Shown in pieces: positions 35,711 through 44,423 of a stretch of DNA of 46,897 bases. Below the pieces are notes generated by a model that ran no database searches, was not told the origin of the DNA, and saw nothing but the letters and a program-made list of their open reading frames with translations. A program made the position numbers and the translations under genes. Each line of letters begins with the position of its first letter. Within the stretch, counting starts at the first letter, position 1. The stretch comes from Acidimicrobiaceae bacterium (GTDB taxonomy: Bacteria; Actinomycetota; Acidimicrobiia; Acidimicrobiales; Poriferisodalaceae), in NCBI GenBank assembly GCA_002719335.1, contig PBHE01000041.1:1-46897 (forward strand), read 5' to 3'.

Positions 35711-37570
35711 ATGCCCTTGCGCCCCGAGCCCGGCTCAGTTCCCGACCGCCCGGGGAGTTATCAATTTAAAGACCGCCATGGGCGCATCATTTACATCGGA
35801 AAGGCCAAAAGCCTGAGAAGTCGCCTCAATAGTTACTTTCAAGACTCTCGGAATCTTCACCCCCGAACAGTGCAGATGATCGCAACAGCCACTTCTGTGG
35901 AATGGATCGAAGTTGCCACCGAAGTCGATGCCTTGATGCTGGAATACAGCCTCATTCAACGCCATCAACCGCGTTTCAATATCCGTCTTCGAGACGACAA
36001 GTCCTATCCCTTCTTGTCAGTCACTCTTCGAGATGAATGGCCGCGCGCGATGGTCATGCGCGGAAAGCGAAAACGGGGGAACCGGTATTTCGGACCGTTT
36101 GGACACGCTCACGCAATTCGAGACACTCTTGATCTCTTGTTGAGGACATTTCCGATTCGGACATGTAGCGACAACAAGATGTCAGAACATCGAGGACTTG
36201 GTAGGCCCTGCCTGCTCTTTCACATTGAGCAATGCGCTGGACCATGCGTGGGTGAGGTCACAAAAGAGGAATACGAGGAGCTGGTTCGCGATCTCATCCG
36301 TTTTCTAGAGGGACACACCGAAGCTGTTGTCAAAAACCTCACTGAACGTATGCACGTCGCGAGCAACGCACTTGAATTTGAATTGGCCGCGAGGTTACGC
36401 GACCGCCTTTCGAGCGTAGAAAAGGCCATCGAAAAGCAACAGATTGCTGGAACCAGAAACGAGGACTTTGATGTCATTGGCGTTCACGACGACGAGCTGG
36501 AGGCGTCAGTGCAGGTCTTCTACGTTCGAAAAGGTCGAGTCATGGGGCAGCGAGGTTTCATCGTCGACAAAGTCGAGGACGTTACCCACCCTGACCTCAT
36601 CGCACGAGTGATCGAAGACCTCTACCACGATGGCAACCCGATCGGTATGCCCAAAAATGTGTTTGTTCCCAGCCTTCCCGAAAAGCAGGCACTTTATGAA
36701 GAATGGCTAAGTGCCGAACGAGGTTCTCGAGTGCAAATTCGAGTTCCTCAACGTGGGGACAAGCGAGCGCTTCATGAGACCGCGACAAAAAATGCTCGCG
36801 AGTCATTTGGCAGACACCGACTCAAACGCGGTAGCGACCACAACAGTCGGGCGAGAGCACTAGAAGAATTACAGCGCTATCTCGACCTACCAAACGCGCC
36901 GTTACGCATTGAGTGTTACGACATGAGCCATCTGCAAGGCACCGACTACGTAGGTTCAATGGTCGTACTAGAGGATGCTTTGCCTCGAAAGAGTGAGTAT
37001 CGGCGGTTTAAAATTCGCGATGTTGTCGGAAACGACGACTTCGCGGCCATGGAAGAAGTTCTATCGAGGCGCCTTAAGAATTATTTGGACGAAAGAAATT
37101 CAGGAGCGGACCAGCCCGGAAAATTCGCTTACCCCCCTCAATTACTGGTTGTCGATGGAGGTAAAGGTCAGCTGGGAGTAGCTCAAAATGTTCTTAAGTC
37201 GCTCGGCTTGGATCAAGAAATTCCAGTTGTGGCGCTAGCGAAGCAGTTCGAGGAGGTGTTCGTTCCTGGGAAAAGTGATCCGATTCACCTACCCCGCGGG
37301 TCAGAGGCTCTGTATCTACTTCAGCGAGTTCGCGATGAAAGTCATCGCTTTGCCATCGCATACCACCGTCAACTGAGAAACAAGCGAATGACGCGAAGCG
37401 TTCTTGATGGAATTTTGGGCCTTGGAGATGTTCGTCGCAAACGGTTAATCAGAGAATTTGGTGGGGTGCGTAAAGTGCAGGAAGCGTCATTGGGCGACCT
37501 TCAGGCGTTGACTTGGTTACCTGACAGCGTGGCGGTGGCGGTTCATGAACGCACTCAGGGGCGTGCCTAA
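35711..37570 (+). CDS. uvrC: Excinuclease ABC subunit C
   Basis: A 619-residue dual-incision nuclease of nucleotide excision repair. It has the N-terminal GIY-YIG nuclease (PGSYQFKD then IIYIGKAKSLRSR), the UVR domain (FELAARLRDRLSSVEKAI) that contacts UvrB, the RNase H-like domain (IECYDMSHLQG and VVDGGKGQLG) and a C-terminal helix-hairpin-helix pair. It is followed convergently by the XPB-like helicase after 110 bp. In many actinobacteria uvrC leads into rapZ-yvcK-whiA; here the helicase and a methyltransferase lie between it and rapZ. Confidence 0.97.
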   Translation: MPLRPEPGSVPDRPGSYQFKDRHGRIIYIGKAKSLRSRLNSYFQDSRNLHPRTVQMIATATSVEWIEVATEVDALMLEYSLIQRHQPRFNIRLRDDKSYPFLSVTLRDEWPRAMVMRGKRKRGNRYFGPFGHAHAIRDTLDLLLRTFPIRTCSDNKMSEHRGLGRPCLLFHIEQCAGPCVGEVTKEEYEELVRDLIRFLEGHTEAVVKNLTERMHVASNALEFELAARLRDRLSSVEKAIEKQQIAGTRNEDFDVIGVHDDELEASVQVFYVRKGRVMGQRGFIVDKVEDVTHPDLIARVIEDLYHDGNPIGMPKNVFVPSLPEKQALYEEWLSAERGSRVQIRVPQRGDKRALHETATKNARESFGRHRLKRGSDHNSRARALEELQRYLDLPNAPLRIECYDMSHLQGTDYVGSMVVLEDALPRKSEYRRFKIRDVVGNDDFAAMEEVLSRRLKNYLDERNSGADQPGKFAYPPQLLVVDGGKGQLGVAQNVLKSLGLDQEIPVVALAKQFEEVFVPGKSDPIHLPRGSEALYLLQRVRDESHRFAIAYHRQLRNKRMTRSVLDGILGLGDVRRKRLIREFGGVRKVQEASLGDLQALTWLPDSVAVAVHERTQGRA

Positions 37571-37680
37571 CAACCGCGAATGGCCGACCCGAAGTTCAGG
37601 ACGTCAGTTCCGCCCAAACTCAAGGTTTCTGCTAGATCAATAGTGGTAGCTCTACCGTCGCGCATCCAGTAAATAGCCTG

Positions 37681-39384
37681 TTACCACAGACAACTACATT
37701 CGACAGTGGCTTCCAAGGCCTTCCACCGGAACGGAGTTGGCTCTGAACCAGCGCCGCAACCGGTGCAGCGAAGTATGAAGTTTCCGCCAACTTTGCTCAT
37801 CATTACTGGCTGTTCCCCTGTTGACAGTCGCGCCTCTTGTTTAGGGGAAACTTTCTGTCTAGTTATTTCGGGGAGATCCAACACCTCAAAGTCCAAATAC
37901 AAAGGCGCGGCGACTTCAACCGGACCGCTTTCCCAAATTTCGGAGTGATCTTCGGTCTCCTCGTGCCAGGCAAGGAAAGTCAGCCATGCGTACCTATCAA
38001 AGGCATCGAGATTTCGCGGCAAATCTCCAACCGAAGTCATCGGGCCGAGTCTCTGCGGGGTGATGTGTTTATTTGGCCCCAGATAATTTAGGAACGACCC
38101 AAGTTCAGGTTGTTGACCGACACCGAAAAGTTGCGTTGACTCGCTGATGGATTCTATTTCCTCCATGAATCCGTCTCGCTCGGAAGCTGTTGGGTCTTCC
38201 AACGTGTCGCTTGAGTACAGCACTACAAATCGAGCGCCAACCCCTGGTTGTTTGCGGCGAAGAATGCGTCCCATGCGTTGAATCATTTGCCTTCGCGTGC
38301 GGCTCGCATTAACAACAATGCCAAGGTTCGCATCTGGCACATCTATGCCTTCGTCCAGAACCCGGGGAGCAGCCACCGCATCAAGCTTTCCGTCGCGCAG
38401 GTCCGTCAAAATCGTTTCCCTCTCCGAACGGGCGGTGTCACCTGTGATGATTTCAATACTCAATAACGGGTCTAATCGGTTGATTGCATGGTTAGCTGCC
38501 TTGATTGTTTGCGTAAAAATGAGAGTCCCTGAAGCATCAAGGATCACCGGAGCGAAGTTCGACAGCACTTCATACTTTGATCGACTCGCGGCAACTATCT
38601 CTCGGCGTTTTGAAAACGCGTCGAGATACGTTGAAGCGGCCTTTCCATTAGGACCAGCATCATTTTCTGACAGGTAACTTACCGCTGCCAAAAAAGCGCC
38701 GAATGGGTGTTGAGGCATGTCGGGGATGCTTCGAAGGATCTGCCGAGAGGCGATTAATGATGCTTCGGTTAGATCGTATTCAGTTCGTTCTTCGGTGGCG
38801 AGTGGCACCGCCACGAATGCAACTCTTGGCTGCGCGCACACTCCGTCCGCGATTGCCTGCGCAAAGTCATAACGGTAACAAACGCCCCCAAAGTAGGGGA
38901 CCAGCGTCTTCTCAACCGCATCGTCAGAGCGTTCTAGCGTGGCGGTCAGCCCTAACCGCTCTTGGTATTCATGAATTAACGACTTTCGAAGGGTTGCCCC
39001 CCCGAATCCGTGACACTCATCAGCAATTATCAAGCCGCCACCGCCGTTCGGAGGGAGCGGCTTTTTCGCGCTTGCTGAGTGCCGAGTAGTTACAAGCACA
39101 TCGCAATCATCGGCTCGATCGCTAAAGCTGTCTCCCAAGCGACCTATCACGCACAGCGGTAAAGCTTTTTTGAGACTTGCTGACCATTGCTCCATCAAGA
39201 CGCGACTTGGAACGACTACTAAAACAAATAGTCCGCGTCGATGGGCGTCAGACGCTGCCTGGATGGCGACGTTTGTTTTGCCGGCGCCGGTGACTGCCTC
39301 AATGATTCCGCGGCGGCCGCATCGCAGCCAACTCGTCAAGGCCTGTAGTTGCCAGCTATACAGAAAATGTTGGGGCTTATTCAT
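37681..39384 (-). CDS. XPB-like superfamily 2 helicase with C-terminal zinc finger
   Basis: A 567-residue SF2 translocase. Helicase motifs: Walker A AVTGAGKT (30-37), DECH box (122-125), GLTATLERSDD (145-155), VLDEGIDVPDAN and QRMGRILRRK. The last three blocks resemble archaeal XPB, including a near-match to its RED motif, here RSD at 152-154. It lacks the N-terminal damage-recognition domain of archaeal XPB and starts almost at the Q-tip region. The last ~30 residues carry a likely zinc site (CTGCG and CSCLW) not found in XPB. Its position next to uvrC suggests a part in DNA repair. Related phage UvsW-type and restriction-associated helicases are possible alternatives. Confidence 0.82.
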   Translation of the reverse strand: MNKPQHFLYSWQLQALTSWLRCGRRGIIEAVTGAGKTNVAIQAASDAHRRGLFVLVVVPSRVLMEQWSASLKKALPLCVIGRLGDSFSDRADDCDVLVTTRHSASAKKPLPPNGGGGLIIADECHGFGGATLRKSLIHEYQERLGLTATLERSDDAVEKTLVPYFGGVCYRYDFAQAIADGVCAQPRVAFVAVPLATEERTEYDLTEASLIASRQILRSIPDMPQHPFGAFLAAVSYLSENDAGPNGKAASTYLDAFSKRREIVAASRSKYEVLSNFAPVILDASGTLIFTQTIKAANHAINRLDPLLSIEIITGDTARSERETILTDLRDGKLDAVAAPRVLDEGIDVPDANLGIVVNASRTRRQMIQRMGRILRRKQPGVGARFVVLYSSDTLEDPTASERDGFMEEIESISESTQLFGVGQQPELGSFLNYLGPNKHITPQRLGPMTSVGDLPRNLDAFDRYAWLTFLAWHEETEDHSEIWESGPVEVAAPLYLDFEVLDLPEITRQKVSPKQEARLSTGEQPVMMSKVGGNFILRCTGCGAGSEPTPFRWKALEATVECSCLW

Positions 39385-39765
39385 GGACCTATCTGCACGG
39401 ACACACGCAAGGCAAAGCGATTGTTACCTTGCCTAAAATGGTACGCAGTGACCGGAGCAATCACTCAGCCACACACAGATACATGTGCAAGAAAGCCGTA
39501 AGGCTAACAATGTGAAGATAACCACCTCGACAGGCGTGTCAGCGACGCTGGTTACTGGCTGCAACGTGTTGGGCGGTTTCGCGAGGCCATTGCCCTTTGG
39601 GGTTTCGGGTTTAAATGACTTTGGGTCGTCAGGTCTTTCATCGGGGCCGGGTTTTGTTACTTAGATCGCTGCCATCATGTGAAACTGTTGTCATTCTGGA
39701 TGAGCGATGTTGTTGATCGATTTGTTCAACCGAAGTGCCTATTTGATCAACAATTAGGAGCAAGA
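39385..39765. other. Divergent intergenic region, helicase / methyltransferase
   Basis: This 381-bp gap should hold divergent promoters. A small AGCC-GTAA-GGCT hairpin lies at 39495-39506. A 50-codon plus-strand GTG frame opens near 39511 but has no ribosome binding site and no recognisable product. An inverted repeat sits at its right end, listed separately. Nothing else is recognised. Confidence 0.4.
39710..39753 (+). promoter_or_regulatory. 9-bp inverted repeat before the methyltransferase RBS
   Basis: TTGTTGATC (39710-39718) and GATCAACAA (39745-39753) are perfect inverted arms separated by 26 nt, ending 2 nt before the AGGAG ribosome binding site at 39756-39760. It may be an operator or an mRNA hairpin affecting translation of the gene at 39766. 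Confidence 0.4.
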
Positions 39766-40488
39766 GTGACAGAAAGGCTGTGGGAGACCCACGCCAATTG
39801 GTGGCAGAAAGGCTTCACCGATGGCGCAGATCCCGAATATGAAGAACAGATACTTCCGTTAACTGTGGACCTCCTGACGGGGTTTGACCGGATTCTTGAT
39901 ATCGGTTGTGGGGAAGGACAAATAACTCGACTTCTCGCGGAGCAGAAGTCCCAGGCTTTGGGAATTGACATTACCTGGGCACAGATTTCAGCGGCTTCCA
40001 CCCGATCGAATGGTGAGGATTATGTCAGAAGCTCCGCCGGTGCCCTTCCTTTCCGAAATCAGATATTTGACGCGGCGATAGCGTGCCTAGTTTTTGAACA
40101 TATCGTTGAAATGGAAGACGCAATTCGAGAGGTCGCACGGGTGTTGCGACCGCGTGGACGGTTCGTGCTGATGCTGAATCATCCGCTCTTGCAAACCCCT
40201 GGCAGCGGTTGGGTTGATGATCACATGGTGGATCCACCCAGCCAATATTGGCGTATTGGCGATTATCTGATCGAGCAAGAGACGATCGAAGAAGTTGAAT
40301 TAGGTGTTCACATTCCGTTTATTCACCGACCTCTCAACGCTTATGTAAATGCCCTTTCCGACAGCGGATTAACGCTAGAGCGAATGCTTGAACCCCCACC
40401 CCCGCTGGGGTTCATTGAACGACACGAGTCCTATGCGGCAGCAGCGTTTATCCCGAGGCTGTTGGTGCTGATCTGTCGCAGCAGTTAG
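39766..40488 (+). CDS. Class I SAM-dependent methyltransferase (Methyltransf_11-like)
   Basis: About 240 residues. Motif I is ILDIGCGEGQITRLL, followed by ALGIDITWAQI, an ALPF post-motif and FDAAIACLVFEHIVEMEDAIREVARVLRPRG, the usual Methyltransf_11 progression. The C-terminal half contains a ligand-pocket-like region with many aromatic residues. The GTG at 39766 is preferred over the open frame to 39679 because AGGAG lies 5 nt upstream. Substrate unknown; it is divergent from the helicase and 32 bp before rapZ. Confidence 0.83.
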   Translation: MTERLWETHANWWQKGFTDGADPEYEEQILPLTVDLLTGFDRILDIGCGEGQITRLLAEQKSQALGIDITWAQISAASTRSNGEDYVRSSAGALPFRNQIFDAAIACLVFEHIVEMEDAIREVARVLRPRGRFVLMLNHPLLQTPGSGWVDDHMVDPPSQYWRIGDYLIEQETIEEVELGVHIPFIHRPLNAYVNALSDSGLTLERMLEPPPPLGFIERHESYAAAAFIPRLLVLICRSS

Positions 40489-40508
40489 AAACTTTAGCGG
40501 TGTCCATC

Positions 40509-40514
40509 TAGCCT
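40509..40514 (+). promoter_or_regulatory. Leaderless -10 element for rapZ
   Basis: TAGCCT ends 6 nt before the ATG at 40521. An AAGGA directly abuts the start and is too close to act as a ribosome binding site. Confidence 0.45.
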
Positions 40515-40520
40515 TAAGGA

Positions 40521-41393
40521 ATGACCAGCCGTCCAGATTTCGTCGTGGTAACGGGACTGTCAGGGGCAGGGCGTTCAACAGCTGCCGACACCCTTGAGGA
40601 TTTGGGCTGGTTCGTGATCGACAATCTCCCACCGAGTTTGCTTGCGTCAGCCGCTGAACTTTTGACAGCGTCGGATTCTTCAGTTGAACGGTTGGCGTTG
40701 GTAGCTGGCTCCCACGAATACCAAGAAGATCTGCTTAGTTTCTTGCGCGAATTTCGTTCGTCCGGAGCGCGAGTCCGAGTGCTTTTTCTTGACGCCCCCA
40801 CCGAAGTGCTGTTGCGTCGTTATGACCAAACGCGCCGCCGTCACCCTCTCAGCGCCAGCTCCACATCAGTGACTGATGCGATTGCCCGTGAACGAGAGCT
40901 GTTAGAACCAATCCGAAGAGAAGCAGATTTTGTCATCGAGACTGGCGACCTCATTGTGCACGAACTCAAAGCTCGCGTTGTTGAAGCATTCAGCGACGCT
41001 GACAGCGAACAGTTAATGCAAACGACGATCATGTCGTTCGGTTACAAACACGGCGTGCCCATTGAGGCCGATTTGGTGTTCGACTGCCGGTTTTTACCCA
41101 ACCCGCATTGGGTTCCTGAACTGCGCTCTCGCACAGGGCTTGACCATGAAGTTCGGAACTATGTGCTCGAACAACCACTGACGGTGTCGTTTATGGAGTA
41201 CATGTTGCCATTGTTCGATTTCCTCATTCCCTCCTATGTCGATGAAGGTAAAGCGTATTTGACGATTGCTTTCGGCTGCACCGGCGGACGTCATCGCAGT
41301 GTGTCAATAGCGGAGGAATTTGGGCGAATATTGACCGAAAGCGGGCACTCTTTGAGAACGCGCCATCGTGACTTGGAGTCCAAAGAAAACTAG
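40521..41393 (+). CDS. rapZ: RapZ/YvcJ-family nucleotide-binding protein
   Basis: A 290-residue P-loop protein. The N-terminal Walker A reads GLSGAGRST (residues 12-20): the usual lysine is an arginine, a variant known in actinobacterial RapZ. Further family blocks are GWFVIDNLPPSLL, MSFGYKHGVPIEADLVFDCRFLPNPHW and GCTGGRHRSV near the end. RapZ regulates small-RNA decay in E. coli; in actinobacteria its role is not settled. It is usually followed by yvcK and whiA, but here gap follows directly. Confidence 0.92.
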   Translation: MTSRPDFVVVTGLSGAGRSTAADTLEDLGWFVIDNLPPSLLASAAELLTASDSSVERLALVAGSHEYQEDLLSFLREFRSSGARVRVLFLDAPTEVLLRRYDQTRRRHPLSASSTSVTDAIARERELLEPIRREADFVIETGDLIVHELKARVVEAFSDADSEQLMQTTIMSFGYKHGVPIEADLVFDCRFLPNPHWVPELRSRTGLDHEVRNYVLEQPLTVSFMEYMLPLFDFLIPSYVDEGKAYLTIAFGCTGGRHRSVSIAEEFGRILTESGHSLRTRHRDLESKEN

Positions 41394-41481
41394 AACAGGG
41401 GAACGGTTCGCCACTGACGCGAACCAATGAAGTAGACATTCAAGAGCATCTCTATTTCCTCTCAGAAAGCGATCCCTCCCA

Positions 41482-42483
41482 ATGACCGTGAGTGTTGGCA
41501 TCAATGGTTTCGGCCGTATCGGCCGCAACTTTTTTCGAGCTGTCCAAAGACAAGGTGCGGACATCAAAATCGTTGCGGTAAACGATCTCGGTGACCAAGC
41601 CACCATGGCCCACCTTCTTAAATATGACTCGGTCCTAGGTAACTTGCCGAATGATATTTCCGCGGCCGATGGCGGTATCTCCATCGATGGGCATCTGCTT
41701 CGAGTGTTATCTGAGCGCAGTCCCGCAGATTTGCCGTGGGGGGACCTCGGAGTTGATGTCGTTATTGAATCAACCGGAATCTTTACGGACCGCGAGAAAG
41801 CAGCCCAACACCTTGAAGCGGGTGCCCCGCTAGTGATCGTCTCTGCCCCCGCAAATGGAGCCGACGCCACCTTCGTCGTAGGAGTCAATCATGAAGAGTT
41901 CGACACAGAGACACATAAAGTCATCTCAAACGCCAGTTGCACAACCAACTGTTTTGTCCCGATGGTGCAGGTACTAGATGACGCATTTGGTGTCGAAAGA
42001 GGATTGATGACCACAGTGCATGCTTATACCGGCGATCAGTCTCTGGTTGACGGTCCCCATAGCGACTTGAGAAGGGCACGCGCTTCAGCGGTCAACATTA
42101 TTCCCACCTCAACGGGAGCAGCTCGGGCAACGGGACTCGTGCTCCAAGCCATGAAAGGGAAACTAGACGGAACATCACTCAGGGTGCCGATTCCCGATGG
42201 ATCGATCACCGACTTCACAGCGGTCTTGTCGGCGAGCCCTTCAGTTGAAGACATAAACGCTGCGTTCGCATCCGCGGCAACAACAGCACCTCTCCAAGGA
42301 ATCCTCTCATACAGCGAAGATCCCCTGGTATCCGCGGACATTGTTGGAGATCCTTCCAGCTGTGTGTTCGACGCTGGGTTGACGATGACTATCGACAATC
42401 TGGCCAAGGTGAGCGGCTGGTATGACAATGAGTGGGGATACTCCAACCGGCTCGTTGATCTTGTCGGAATCACCTGTAGCTGA
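41482..42483 (+). CDS. gap: Glyceraldehyde-3-phosphate dehydrogenase
   Basis: A 333-residue glycolytic enzyme oxidising glyceraldehyde-3-phosphate with NAD and phosphate. NAD motif INGFGRIGRN at the N-terminus, catalytic Cys153 in SNASCTTNC and HAYTGDQ are intact. The ATG at 41482 has no clear ribosome binding site or leaderless element, so the promoter is unassigned. It leads a gap-pgk-tpiA operon. Confidence 0.97.
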   Translation: MTVSVGINGFGRIGRNFFRAVQRQGADIKIVAVNDLGDQATMAHLLKYDSVLGNLPNDISAADGGISIDGHLLRVLSERSPADLPWGDLGVDVVIESTGIFTDREKAAQHLEAGAPLVIVSAPANGADATFVVGVNHEEFDTETHKVISNASCTTNCFVPMVQVLDDAFGVERGLMTTVHAYTGDQSLVDGPHSDLRRARASAVNIIPTSTGAARATGLVLQAMKGKLDGTSLRVPIPDGSITDFTAVLSASPSVEDINAAFASAATTAPLQGILSYSEDPLVSADIVGDPSSCVFDAGLTMTIDNLAKVSGWYDNEWGYSNRLVDLVGITCS

Positions 42484-42490
42484 GATAGGC

Positions 42491-43633
42491 GTGCCCGATC
42501 TACCCACCCCCAACCTCGAAAGTCTAGAAAACGCTTTGGGTGGTCTAGAAGGAAAACGGATCCTGGTTCGATGCGACTTCAACGTGCCAGTTCGCAACGA
42601 CATCATTGCGGACGATTTGAGGATAAAGGCCGCGTTACCAACATTGGATTGGCTTCTGGAACGGGGAGCAACCGTTGTTGCTTGCACCCACTTCGGCCGT
42701 CCGGAAGGCGTACCGAACGCGAAATTTTCAGTGCGGCTCCTGCGCGAGAAGCTCCAAGAGTTAGCTCCAGGTGTCCAACTCATAGAGAATCTCCGGTTTG
42801 ATCCAGGTGAAACAGAGAACTCTCCTGAGTTCGTTAAGCACCTGGTCAATGGCGCAGGCGGCCCCCCATTTGATGGATATGTGAACGATGCCTTTGGCGT
42901 TTCGCATCGCTCTCACGCATCAATAGTTGGGCCCCCTGCCAGTATCCCCGCCGCCGCAGGCCGACTGTTAGAAAAAGAGGTAGAGGTCTTGCGGCGAATT
43001 CGATCCTCGCCTAAGCGCCCCTTCGTCGCTGTTCTTGGTGGAGCAAAAGTAAGCGACAAACTCGGCGTCATTGAATCATTGCTGAGTGTTGTGGACCAGC
43101 TTCTCATCGGCGGAGGGATGTGCTTCACATTTTTGAAAGCACTCGGTTACGGCATCGGCGACTCCTTGTGTGAAATTGACCACGAAGACACATGTAAGCG
43201 AATTCTTGATTCGGGCGCCCCAATCCTTCTGCCATCTGACATCACCGCGCTAAGCCCTGACGGCGATATTGAGGCGCATAACGGTGAGGTTCGGCAAATG
43301 GGGAAGTCGATTCCTGAAGGTTGGAAAGGTCTCGACATCGGTCCGGGAACCGCCGCAGAATTCGGAGACGTCATCCACGAAGCGGGCACTGTTTTCTGGA
43401 ATGGGCCGATGGGAATGTTCGAAGATCCTCGCTTTGCGGCGGGTACTAGTGCCGTCGCTCAAGCGCTTGCTGACACGAAAGCGTTTACGGTTGTTGGCGG
43501 CGGAGACAGCGCAGCGGCGGTAGCGGAAATCGGCTTAACGCCATACATGGATCACGTCAGCACCGGAGGGGGAGCCAGTCTTGAGCTTCTCGAGGTAGGT
43601 GACCTTCCGGGCCTTATAGCACTTAGAAATTGA
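42491..43633 (+). CDS. pgk: Phosphoglycerate kinase
   Basis: About 380 residues, making ATP from 1,3-bisphosphoglycerate. The signature RCDFNVPVR is near the N-terminus and GGGDSAAA and DHVSTGGGASLELLE are near the C-terminus. The frame is open back to 42422 inside gap, but the GTG at 42491, 8 bp after the gap stop and with GATAGG nearby, gives a normal-length protein. tpiA follows 10 bp downstream. Confidence 0.97.
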   Translation: MPDLPTPNLESLENALGGLEGKRILVRCDFNVPVRNDIIADDLRIKAALPTLDWLLERGATVVACTHFGRPEGVPNAKFSVRLLREKLQELAPGVQLIENLRFDPGETENSPEFVKHLVNGAGGPPFDGYVNDAFGVSHRSHASIVGPPASIPAAAGRLLEKEVEVLRRIRSSPKRPFVAVLGGAKVSDKLGVIESLLSVVDQLLIGGGMCFTFLKALGYGIGDSLCEIDHEDTCKRILDSGAPILLPSDITALSPDGDIEAHNGEVRQMGKSIPEGWKGLDIGPGTAAEFGDVIHEAGTVFWNGPMGMFEDPRFAAGTSAVAQALADTKAFTVVGGGDSAAAVAEIGLTPYMDHVSTGGGASLELLEVGDLPGLIALRN

Positions 43634-43643
43634 GGAAACTCCG

Positions 43644-44414
43644 ATGGATCGAACGCCATTAATTTCTGGAAACTGGAAAATGAACCTCAATCACTTCGAG
43701 GCGATACAGCTTGTGCAAAAGCTTAGTTACGAACTAAGAAACCATGACTATGACGCCGTTGAAGTATCTCTACATCCGCCTTATACGGATTTGCGATCTG
43801 TTCAAACTGTGATCGACGCGGATCGCATGCGATTCCAGCTGGGAGCACAAAACTGTCACAGCGAAGTTTCTGGAGCGTTTACCGGAGAAATCTCACCGGC
43901 GATGCTGGCGAAACTCGATGTTGATTATGTGATTGTTGGACACAGCGAACGGAGGGCCCTATTTGGCGAGAATGACGAGATAGTCGCCACAAAAGCGGCT
44001 GCGGTACTCGCGCACGACATGACTCCGATTGTCTGCGTTGGGGAAACACTCGATGAACGAGAGTCCGGCCAGGAGGCGACCATCGTGGAGGCACAAGTGG
44101 TGGGCAGTCTCAAGTTTATTGAGGGCGAAAAACTTGACGGTGTAGTAATCGCTTACGAACCGGTATGGGCGATCGGCACAGGGGTAACTGCGTCCGCCGA
44201 AGATGCACAAGACATGTGTTCGCACATCAGAAGTGTCGTTGGATCGATCCGTAGAGAGTCCATCGACCTAATTCGCATCCAGTACGGCGGATCCGTGAAT
44301 CCAGCGAACGCAGGAGAATTGATGGCGATGCCCGATATCGATGGAGCTCTCGTCGGCGGCGCAGCCTTGCAAGCGGATTCCTTTGCTCGGATTGTGAACT
44401 TCAAAGACGCCTAG
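43644..44414 (+). CDS. tpiA: Triosephosphate isomerase
   Basis: A 256-residue TIM barrel interconverting triose phosphates. Catalytic Lys12 is in GNWKMN, the histidine in IVGHSERR, the glutamate in AYEPVWAIGTG and the phosphate-binding YGGSVNP near the end. A GAGG ribosome binding site precedes the ATG. The stop codon TAG overlaps a leaderless promoter element of the next gene. Confidence 0.97.
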   Translation: MDRTPLISGNWKMNLNHFEAIQLVQKLSYELRNHDYDAVEVSLHPPYTDLRSVQTVIDADRMRFQLGAQNCHSEVSGAFTGEISPAMLAKLDVDYVIVGHSERRALFGENDEIVATKAAAVLAHDMTPIVCVGETLDERESGQEATIVEAQVVGSLKFIEGEKLDGVVIAYEPVWAIGTGVTASAEDAQDMCSHIRSVVGSIRRESIDLIRIQYGGSVNPANAGELMAMPDIDGALVGGAALQADSFARIVNFKDA

Positions 44415-44417
44415 AGT
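44412..44417 (+). promoter_or_regulatory. Leaderless -10 overlapping the tpiA stop codon
   Basis: TAGAGT starts at the tpiA stop (TAG, 44412-44414) and ends 6 nt before the ATG at 44424, with no ribosome binding site. The downstream gene is probably transcribed from its own promoter as well as read through from tpiA. Confidence 0.5.
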
Positions 44418-44423
44418 CGCCCT

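Noticed and set aside
39511-39663. A 50-codon plus-strand GTG frame in the large intergenic region
   Set aside because: No ribosome binding site, no leaderless element, no family resemblance; likely chance.
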